From contig NC_069123.1 in assembly GCF_026914265.1 (NCBI RefSeq), forward strand, positions 55,563,411 to 55,627,410: a stretch of 64,000 nt of DNA. The letters are read 5' to 3'. How positions within the stretch are numbered: the stretch's first letter is position 1; each line of letters begins with the position of its first letter. Below, piece by piece: positions 13,701-25,700 of this stretch. A program made the translations under genes and the position numbers. This DNA is from Mya arenaria. Taxonomy: Eukaryota > Mollusca > Bivalvia > Myida > Myidae. Under the pieces are notes generated by a model. That model made no database searches. It worked only from the letters and a program-made list of their open reading frames with translations, and was not told where the DNA came from.

Positions 13701-16700
13701 AGTTTGAACATTATCCAATTGGTTCCAAACAGACATGTGACAGATGGAAGGAATGACTGACCAACAGATAACGTCAAAACAATGTGGCATGTATTATAGT
13801 AGGACTTAATGACTTTGTACCTGTGCAAGTTCTCTGATTACTTTCCAGTCGATAGCCTGGTGAGCAGGTACAGTAGAATGAACCCACGGTGTCATGACAG
13901 ATGCCGTTAATACATGGAGAACTACTGGTACACTCATTCTCGTCTGAAATACATGGATACAGTATAGCAGTGACAAGACAAATATTTATAAATATTTCAA
14001 CTCAAATTCCATTCCTTAAATGGTCTGCATTTCGGCAATTGCGTTCATCAATCAACATCTTCGGATATGTTCAGATCACAATTCTTCACATAACAATATA
14101 CATGAAAAGTTTGAAAACTATTGATTTTGTTATTGTTTGTATTTAACTCAGCAGGTCCCGTAAAATATAAATCAACATATTAGGAAGTGCTAAGTTATTA
14201 AATTTTAAACGTTTTGTTGCCAAAAGTGTTTTAATTTTACGTTTAAAAGTGATTTCAATTGGTTGATCTTTTCCCGCGTTATCGTGACGTCATCCGAAAA
14301 AAAATGTTTCCAGTAACAGTTGGGTCGTCCTATTTACAGAATGGGTAAAAAAGGATTACTGAAAGGTAATCCGAAATTAAATGAAGTATTTTTTTAACGT
14401 TTCTTGAATAATATAATGAACTATTGGTGTAATTATAAGGAATGTATTGCGGGTTTGATGTCATTATCGGGGATATGAACGCAATTGGGCTGGTCTAAGT
14501 GTGTGGAGTCCAAAGGATAATGACATCAGCCCCGCAATTCATTCCTTAAAAGGCTTTAGTTTACATTTATTACACATTTGATTAATTAAAATGAATAAAT
14601 TTACACAACAGCATTGAACCTGAAAGGACTTAGGGTGTCAGGGGAGGGGGTCGCCTCCCCAATATTTTGACTGATCAAAACCAACAGCAAAATACTAAAA
14701 ATTTTATATTATATTTACAGGGAATTTGGCAATTAACAAAACGTTTATCGATATTGTATCAAACACTGTTCATCAAAGAGTAGAGTAAAATATACCAATG
14801 ACAATATGTGCAAACTGCAGATGACTAATTATATGAATTGTATGGTGACATGTCTGTCTTTTTCAGCAAAAAAGCCTCACTTTTTATGAAAAAAGGCAGC
14901 TCTGGCGTTTTATAAAAGAATTTAGCTTTTTGGCCAATACTGCCCAAAGGTGTGCTTTAAAAAAAAAAAAATACTAAGCTTTTTGGCTTATACTGTCAAA
15001 ATTTGCACATATTTGACCAAAAAAAGCTCTTCATAAAAAAGCTTAGCTTTTTTACCAATACTGTCAAAAACTGCACTGATATTTTCACTTTCTTGATCAC
15101 TTCCAAATCAAAATTCAGCCTGAACCGGACAGGAATAAAAAATTCAATAACCTCATTTGGAAAATTATGTTATGTTTGCATACTGTTTGGATTATTTTTT
15201 CTAAAAAACTACAATTCACGTAGTAAATATAGTACAAACAAGTACACAATCAAACAAAATAACCAAAGAACATACTTGTACAGTTGGGCATAGTTGAGAC
15301 AGTTCTGTTAGCCTCACAGCGGACAAAGTTCACGGCAGGGTTCTCCAGAGTGTAGCCGTTGTTACACAAAACATTCACGTTCGTCATGTAATCAACAAGA
15401 TCATTAGGGCTTCTATTGCTGTACTGACCATTCGGAATCTCGGGCAGTTGGCACTTGAGCACTGTATGAGAAAATAACTGACTCTAACAGATGACAGATA
15501 CATTATTGCTATTATGAAATAAAAGTAAAAAGCTTGTAGTGAGCATTAAATTGGTTTGTTTGTTACTTTCATTTGTTTTATTGCATATTAACAGTCAGAC
15601 AATTTTAATAATTATATTTTGTCTCACATTTGTACAAAATATACAGTATGTATTTTATCATCTATTATCATGAGAAACCTACGTGTGCAAGTTGGTTTGG
15701 CGTTGCTCCACTGTCCTTGAGTGTTGCAGTGCACTGTGGGAATGCCGACGAGTTCATAGCCATCATCACATCGGTATCGGTAAATTGTGCCAATCTCAAC
15801 CCCATTACCGTCCACTATCTCTCCTGTGCCATCAACAATGGCGGTGTTGATTGTGTTCGCTGGACATGATGCAGCTGAAGAGAAATGTATGTATATTATT
15901 ATTATCCAAGATTCATTATCATTTATGAGTTCTGCAACAAAATACCTTACTATGCTAGCATTTTCTTTTCACATAAAATTGAAAACTACCATGCATGGAT
16001 GCGTGGATTAATCAAATCATACAATTTATGAAAACTGAGTGCCTATTGTTTAACTTAAAATCTTATCCCCAAAAGTACTCAAAATTAATCTACCTATACA
16101 CTGAGGAGGTGAACTCCACTGCCCATTGGACTGGCATGTAATGGTGTTAGATCCACTGATAGCTGACCCCGTGAAACACTGATACGTTGCCGTATGGCCG
16201 AAGGTGGAGCCAGTTGAGGACTCAATGTAGCCATTGTTGATGTTTGGCACATCACCACAGTAGTTGGCTATATTAATGCATACACCACAGTAGTTGGCTA
16301 TATTAATGCATACACCACAGTAGTTGGCTATATTAATGCATACACCACAGTAGTTGGCTATATTAATGCATACACCACAGTAGTTGGCTATATTAATGCA
16401 TACATTAATGAAATACTTTTAAGAGGCTATATATTAACTATTAAAATATGAATGTGAATATCACTGGCCCTATCAAAGACCAACAAAAATATTTAATTCA
16501 TATTATATATTACAAATAATTACAATGTACATCATTGTTTCATGACATCAAAATTCCATTTCCAAACATTCTCTTCTTATAGTGAAGACTGTTAAAGTAC
16601 AGACCTAAAATAGTAATCTGAAGTTAAAACATTGCCAAAGAATGTAATTCATCTTTTCATGGTAATATAAGTATTTTAATTATTTACGTGTGCATCGGGG

Positions 16701-19700
16701 AACTTGAAGGTAGTTCTCCCACAACCCAGCATAGCCACAAGTTAGAGTGACAGAGCTCGGATTGTTTGGCAGTTGCTGCTGTTGGAAAGAGTATCCAGGC
16801 TTGCAGGTGAGTGTCATGGAGGCCTTATAGTAGGTCAATGCCTGCGGGGAACTCAGCAGTGTGTTTGTGTCAAACATCGGGTCCGGACAGCCTGATACAT
16901 GACATTCAAACTTCTCAATGTTTTACTTTAAAACCACTATACATATACTAACATTTTTAAGTACTGTATGTCTTTGAGGTTAAGTCATTTGAGTATGTAA
17001 ATAAGAAAAGATCACACACCTCATATGAAAATGCTTTGATCAAATTAGAATATCATGCAATTTTTCTACAATTAACAGACAATGAAAATAAACCTTGACA
17101 AAAAGAGAGAGTACCTTTTGACCATGTTGCCTTAAATCCTCTCTCAGAGCGAATTGAGGAGGATTTGAACCTGAGCACCACCTTTCCAGTGGGGGCAATA
17201 ATGGTCTGTGAGCGGAGTTGTGTAGTGTTGAAACCCATGCCGCTATGCAGCGGTACATTGTTGTCATAGATCTGCCAAAAAAGAAATATCTTACTTGTAT
17301 CCTTTGCTATATACTTTTCATTATGTCTTATAAAGTGTTCTTTATATTAAAGTGAGCAAAACATTGCACCTAGAATTAAATATTTCAGTAATAGTGACTT
17401 TGAGCCTTACGGCCTCAAACAAAATCCCATGAAAGGTTTCTATAAAGTATTTCTATATACCAAGTATGGCGCATTATGTCAACCCAAACTATAGTTATTC
17501 AGTACTAACCATTTTTCTATTTTTAGAAACAGTGACCTAGACTTTGATCATTACTCTCAGAGGCTGCAAACACAATCCCATAAAAGATCTCTTTAAACTC
17601 TTCCTTTACACAAAGTTTGGTCATAATATGTCAACCCTAGCTTAAGTTATTAAATACAATGCATTTTTCTGTGTTTTTTGAAACACTGACCTTGACCTCA
17701 CCCCTTGAGGCCCAAAATGCAAACCCATATATTATTAAGTGAAAATGCCACTTCGCCTTGAAACTTTAACCAAATGCAGATGCTGAAGCTAATGATAACG
17801 CCAACGCCAGGGAGAGGAGTTAAGCCTTCATTTTCTTGAAATAGTCGAGCTAATTATTCAAATCTTTTGAAAAAAAAAAAGAAATACATGGAAAAATGAC
17901 CAGTAATGACTCCAAAAACACACAGTCATCATATTCTTAATAGTCATAAACAAAGCATAACACCAGTCCTTTAAAGAACTTAAGAATAGTTCTTTTATCT
18001 TCTAAAAATGCAAAATACAAACTTGCAAATCCTACAACCAAGTTACGCGATATTACCTCTAGTAAATCAGCATTGTTACGGCGGTTGGAATCTTCATCGC
18101 TGAGTTGCAAGTCAGAGTCAAAATAGAGGGCAATAGGCTCGTCCACGTTCAGAATCCACTCACAGGTCAGAAAGTTCGGGTAGTTGATCATGCCGTTGTA
18201 CCCAGGTGTAAACAGCTCACCCCACTTGCCATTGCTAGTGAATGTGCAGCCTGTAAATTTAACCATGGCAGTTTCTTGAGATACTTGATTGCAATAGTAT
18301 TTCAAATATATGAATTCTTGTTAACCCAAGATATCAATCTCCCAATATTTACATTTTGCTAGGGTTCAATCTCCAATGCTTGCAACAAACAGAACATGGG
18401 AATCAAATTTAGCAAAAGAGTTTAGTCCCTTAATTCATACGACAGAAAATTTAAATACAGCATCTTGTTTTGCAACAGCTGTTTAAGTGTTCTTGCCAAT
18501 TTTTGAAAATATTAATTAAAATTAAATATTATTTAAGTTAAGTGAACCATTTGTATTCCAATAATACCAATTTCTGTAAAACTTAATTTAAAATATATCT
18601 TCAGCTGCCAAGCTCCTCAATGATAACTCAAAGACTTGTTAATGTGATAAGCTGCTAATCCAATGGAATCCTGTATGTAACCAGTCAGTGTCTAACATTA
18701 TTGAACATTCTTACCTTGTTTGTATGTGATGATGAAGTTTGTAGTGGTGCTGAGCTCTTCTCCTGTGCGGATGAATATGGAGATGGCATTGCCAGTTGAG
18801 TGGAATGTATAGTAGTTTTTGCACTCCTTACAGAGCGTGCCAAGGAGCTTGTCTGATGCAGAGTCCCCATCAAAAATCATCACAGAGTCACCTTGGTTCA
18901 GACTCAAGGCGTCCACCTAGTGGATGAGAAACGGAATTCTGACCATTGTATGTAAGCAGTGATTCATTTTGCTGCATTTCAAATGTTTTATACTTATTTA
19001 TTGCCGATGGACCCATTGTTCTTAGACATTTGTAAGATGTTGTACTCACGAGCTCATGAGCCAATACGACTATGTGTATGAGAGTAGGTTCAAGCAGATA
19101 TGAAACTGAATAATTGCTGTACACATATTGAATATGACAGCTAATATTTAGTCTTAAAATTCAATGAACCATTTAATTCCTTACCAAACAAATGTTCACC
19201 CTTAATGATAAAAACAATTTACAAATAATATTTGCACCAAAGTTCTTCAAATCTTGAAAAAACTTCATTGACAATAAGAGTACTTAAAGCTTTATTTTGA
19301 TTGACTGTTGATATATTCATTAAAATTATACAAAAACACTATATCAGTTTAATACATTGTATACAAGTGTTCATAAACAATGTGTCACAAAAAAACAGTC
19401 TCTTTTCTTGTGTTTACCTCAACAGTGATAAGCTGACCACGCTGATATTTGTCTTGGGCCGAAATTACAATGACATAGTCCTTCTGTCCCAGGAAGGCAT
19501 TGATACCCGCAAATTGGAATCTGTCAATTGTATACTGCTTTTCTTCATTGGTAGCTGTCAGTTCTTCATACAAGCCGGTGCTGGACGCAACTACATACAG
19601 AAATTTCATCATGCAGAACAGTTTAATACAACCTTCTCATTTTTTCTTGTATAAAATATTTATAGTAAAATTTTTATCTTATGTTACAATTGTACCCGTA

Positions 19701-22700
19701 CTTAAAACCACAGAAAGTTTTTTTTGTTAAACTAAGCATATTGTACCAGTACCATCGCATACTGTACAGGAAACACTTAAGGTATGTGCACTGGCTATAA
19801 TCCAAATATGAAACATGTGGCCAATTGTTCAGAACTTTGTTAATGTCATCATTGTAAACTTTCATTCTTTTCTAGAAGGTTTATGGATACTATTGTGATC
19901 TGCATTATTTCTAACAAGATTTGAGACAATGGTTTCCGCTGTACTTGTTTTAATTGAAATATAAGAGCATAAATTATCATTAACTATTTTTTTTTAACTT
20001 AACAACAATGTCATTGACCTTCAACAAAGTTCTGAATAATCTGCTTATTGTCTCTTAGGTACCAAAATTCATGTTTATAAGTTAGGTGAAATGTAACAAT
20101 AAATGATTATTATCAAGAAAAAATAGTTAGGGAGATTAACAGACATATTGTCGGAAATAAAAATGATGATGAGAAAATACAAGGTATGATCATACAGCTG
20201 CCGTATGTGCCTGTGAAGCCAGAAGCTGTGACGACGTTGTCCGTGGAGAAGACGATCACCATCAGATTGTTGTAGCTGCGGTACTGCTTGGTACCCTGTT
20301 GTCCCGATAACCGAGCTACAACCTTTGCGCCTGTAGGGTTCAGACTGCCAACGTATACAGTGGCAATGTCAGCATTGAACTCGGTATTAAAATTGTTCAG
20401 CTGAAAAGCAATAATACTTGTATATGACGTATATCATATAGACCAGTAGCGAATATTTAAATATCTAAATTACCCCGTAAGCATTCTAAACTAGCTACAA
20501 TCAGGGAATAGCACATACAATGATATGTTCAATTATATACAAAATTCAGTGCATATGAAAAAATAGTTCCATTTTTACTTTGTGTGCTCATTTCCAAGCC
20601 CTCATAATACTCAAACTCGCAAGTTTTCATCAAACCTATGAAGTTTTGAATACCAACAATCAAAATCATGGTATCTCACTAGCAGCTTTATTTAAAATAA
20701 GTATAAAATAGGCACAGACAGAGGTAATATTCAAAATTCAAAAGCCAAACCTCCACGTTGGCGTTTGTTCCGTCAGGGGTCTGAATTGCCCAAGTATATG
20801 TTTTGGCATTGGCATAGACAAAGTTTGCAAGCTGTCCATTACTCCCTTTGTGGTAAAATCTGTTCAGAGAAGCTGAAATTAAAAACATAAGTTGGAGAAC
20901 AACCTTTGTTTCATTGCAGTGCATTGAATTGTAACCTCCAATCAATGAAGCAGATACTTGAATACAAAGTTACAAAATAACTGTGATTCACATAAATATC
21001 TGCTTTAAAGTCCTCAAAGTCTTAAAGTTGAATAAAGGGTTTTCATGTCTCCAACCAATTTTGAAGAAACAAGAGTGCTGCGAAGCCAATGCAAATACTT
21101 TTTTTAGTCCAAAAGGTGCACTACTTGACAATTATTACATCAGAGTTATTGCCCTTGCTGTACATGTGTATATTGTCTCTTGAAACATGTGTACCTAGTT
21201 TCATTTTAAAATCTTCCAACAGTTAAGTCCATGTTAAAAGATGCAAGCTTTCAAAATCTATCAAATAGAAATTCCATTCTTTCTTGTATCATTTTAATGT
21301 TAACATTTCTTTATACAACAAATATATAAAAGTTTAAGTTTAAAAGCCTACTGTCATCTACAATAGAGCCACCTAGCACACAGATGTACAATTGACTTAC
21401 GACAGTCCATTTCATCTGACCCATCAATACAGTCCTGATTGCCATCACATTTCTGATTTAGTCTGGCATAACCTCCCTGCCAGCAGTGGAAGGAATCTGA
21501 AGAAATATACATGTATAGTGAAATAAAGGGTCAATGCTCAATGTTATGACACCGTACAGAAAATACATAACTCATGATATATAAAAACAATATAAAACCA
21601 TTAGAAACATAGAGACTAGGCAAAGAGAAAATTGAAAAATAAATCTTAGTTCTGTTTGCCTCTGACTTTCTTTTATTTCACACAAATGTTCTATAGAATG
21701 CTAAATTTTCACAACAAAAACTAAAATCTCCTTGTATTATTATGTAAGATCTTTAATTTGGTGATCTAATCATGTATTAAATCTAAAGTGGGCGTATGTA
21801 GCTTGGCTACTGGCCGAGGCAGTCCACCCTAGTTTCTATAGATCATCAAAATTGTACTCAAACTTATTTTGGTGTTTGCTAATGCAGTCAGAATATATCT
21901 ACATTAAATTAATGAACAGAAAATTTGAAAATTCCTCCTTGTCATTGGCCCACACAAACATATGCAAACGCCAATTTTCTAAAATATGGTACATGGTTCT
22001 AAGGAAGTACCCAGTTAGTCTATGCAGCCACTGTTTAGACAGATACAGACCATAATATTTACATAATAGATCACCATTTAAGTTATGGTATGTTTTTAAA
22101 AAGGTTTATAAATAGCCAGGTGTAGAGACTCAATGTACTCCTTATAGACAATAAAAAAGGTATCTCATGAACCTTTCTTCACTAGTTTTTATTGACAGAT
22201 GCTCATTCCTAATAAATCACACATTACACTGTCCTGTATAAGGCATGAAGTTCTGCCAATTTGAGCAATCTTTTACATATTTGTATCACACACCTCATAA
22301 AACTTGTCTTAAAACAACAAATGAATGGAATGCCATCACGCAGAGTGTATAGCCAACAAGAATAATACATGGCATTTATGAAAACTTGATTTTAATCTAG
22401 TTTTGCTGTAAGTTCAGACTTAAACTAATGTTTAAATGTCAACATAATTTATATGCAAATGCCTGGTGCGGAATGAAAAAAGAGCAATTTAGTGAAAGTA
22501 GTTGGAACCAGTGAACCATTACATGTGAACTGAAGAGCGTTGACTTAAAAGTCAGTATATTACTTCTTCATTATCACATCAAAGGCCTAGCTATGTCCAC
22601 TAAAGCTCTTTTATATACAAATGCAACTCAATAGTATTCTACAATACAGTGTGAACCATCTGGATGGTCATAAAGTCTATATTTCATTTCGGACTTGTGA

Positions 22701-25700
22701 TGGATGTAAATGAGTACTTATTTTTTTACGACTACCAATTAATTAAAAAAACACTAAAAAACAACAACAATAGATATCATCTTGTTGAGTGCAAAATTAA
22801 TAGATAGTATTAAACAAAAGGGACAACAGTATTTTTCTGACCATTCTGAGGCTGAAAATCTGCCCCATTTCTAAAGCATTTACATTTTCCCAAATGTGAA
22901 AATAAACTTTAGAATTTTATGTTGAAATAAATAAACCTTTTTTTTTATAAAAACAATCGGTCCTCCAAACTGTATTTGTATGAAAGAGTTGTTGCATTCT
23001 TTATATTAAAAAAGATGTTTTCCCATCTTTCATCTGTATAAGTCAAAATGGCGCAATTTTCCAACTAAGAAATGCCCAAGCCCGATAACCAAAATGGTAA
23101 AGAAAAATAACTGAGGAAACATATTGTTAAAAGGAAATGGGTTTGTATTGGCTGCACACATTATGTGCATGTGCATTATTGTATGGAACAATGACTTCAA
23201 ACTCTCCCCAAGTAATCATAACTGTTCATATTGAATTCAAGAATAGTTTCGATCTTAAATACATGAAACCTGCCAAAACTGATGAGCTTAACGAAATATA
23301 TGGTTAAGTTTACCAAATTTACAAATTAAAGAAGAAATCCATTCAGATGAATTATAGCTTCTTTTAAATCAAACTTTTCAAAGATATAACTTAAAAAAAT
23401 TGCGTTGCTTTTATAAAACTGAATTTAAACCAATTGAATATTTACCTCACGGGTCATTTTTCAACGGATCAATTTTTAAAGTTGAAAACTGACCCAGACC
23501 CCCAACATTTCACCCTTTGTCGCATGAAAAAGCTGACCCTTATTGAAAACAGATCAATGGTGATACAGGTAGTCAATCTTTTGGTCATTCTTCAGTGAAT
23601 TTATCAATAATGGATTCTAAGAATAAAGCTCTAGTAGAATGTACGCCAAAAGCTGAAACTACTATAGTTTGACTTGGTCCAGGCCTATCACTCTGCTGAA
23701 ACTAGTCAGAAAAAAATGTTAATGCTAATTTATTTTAATCACAATGACTACTGTAACCGGTCGTTTGATCAACATTTAATGTTAAAATATTGTCAGGGTA
23801 AATTTTCAACTTTGGAAAATGACCCTTGAGGTTGTTCTTAAACAGGGTATAAATTTTATGTTACACCTCTATGCCTCACTAATGTTCATTGACCCTGTGT
23901 TTCTACCTGTAGGAGAAGCCATTCGTTCGCAGATGAATGCTTTCTTCATGTAGCAGTTCCCATATCCAAACACATACGGACGGTCATACACATAGTTCAC
24001 CGTGTTTTTGGCCATGTACACACAGTCGCCCATCTCCTCGTTAGGCTGGTTGTCTGCCCAGAAGCCCAAGTGGTTAGAAGCAAGCTCTCCATTGCTCCAG
24101 CGGAGATCCTTGCATGTCTGATCACAGTTACCCTGCTCCAGGGACAGACCTGAAATCATAAACACATCACAAGTTTACAATTAACATTCAACATATCAGT
24201 TCTCAATACAATCAAGGGCTCCGAGCTTGTACACATGTATATTGTAATACATGCATGAGGCCCTGTTGCAGGGTAAGCACTAGGTTAAGTGAATACATAA
24301 CAAGTTTAATGCGAAGTGTCATACAAATTTGGATTATTACAGAGAACTTCCGCAAAAGAATATTTTAAAATGGCTGTTAAACTGATTATGAAAACATTCG
24401 GTCATACAGTAAAGAGACATCGGACTTCACTAACTATGCACTGACCAAATGTTTTCATATACCTATGAACCACAATACTAACACATTCAACCATCAAACA
24501 CTTGCTTTCATCTCAAATTCCCTGCCACGCCAAAGGTATCAGTGTCACTATCTAATACCACTGTTATTCAAACCAAATTGCATTTATAAACACATAAGAG
24601 CCAATGGTAGTAATAACCCAATAGACTGTGATGAACTGACCAAATATCGTGCAAACTATCGCTCTGATTTACAAATTATTATGAATGCATAACAAAAAAA
24701 CTTTAGTAACGTGCGAGACCAACAAGGCCAACAGATGCCTTCAGAGAAAAGCATGCTCGACCCTGAAGGGGTCTTTATATTCAGTAAATTATCAATCCAC
24801 ACAGAACCTGGGCTTTGCTAAGTAACATATTACCAACCAAGTAAACATACATACTATAACACATTGTTATATTATGAACGCACATCCGCCGCCTACAGCG
24901 GACCGTTACACTTTATATTTCTTGACAGCATTTAAATACATGAAACTTATTTGCATTTATGAACTAATTCTGAGCATTCAATGGTTACAAGGACTTACCG
25001 ATGTAGTACTGTTCTCCCGGTCTGCCAGACATCTGGTCAGCCATTTTTCCAAGCATGTCATTCTCATACTGATCCTTGATGGTCACCAGTCGCGACCCAT
25101 AGCTGGATTTTAACAATTTACAGGTGTATGACAGTTAAAGATATTGTATTTATGTAATTGTCCAAGGTCAAAGTTATGTTATGTAACAGGAAAGTCGAAC
25201 TAGTATGGATTGAAGGAAAACAAACACCGTTTGAATGAAAAACGGGCATTTATTAAAATGCCATAAATATTGTTGATTTATTCCAAAGGTAATTTAGAAA
25301 AGTTTTCCGAAAAACATATCTGGGACAGTTAAAGATATTGTATAAATGATTTATAAGTTGATATACATGCATGCTCATGTAATAATGAAGTTATTATGTT
25401 GATTTGGCTAGTGTTATTTCAACCATTTCAAATAAAAACACATATATATTTTACAGTGATTATTATTTTTTTCTGATACAGTACAAACTTAATTATCCTT
25501 AAATTATATTGATTATAATAATGCAAGGTATTTTTGCATGTAGAAAAGATAAAACGTGTCACAAATAACAAGTACTCATAAAGTAAAAATCTTTCATACT
25601 TTTTACATAAATCCTTTGCTCTATGATACGTTCTTGCATGTTCTCCATGGAATACTTTGTAACATTTATCGCCACCCTGATAACTCCATCCTGTATCACA

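Noticed and set aside
16254-16403. CRISPR-like array (30-bp repeats)
   Set aside because: Units are directly adjacent with no spacers, and the DNA is animal; it is a minisatellite.
24465-24692. 75-codon open frame on the plus strand
   Set aside because: No similarity recognised; intronic position opposite the lectin gene and ordinary composition.
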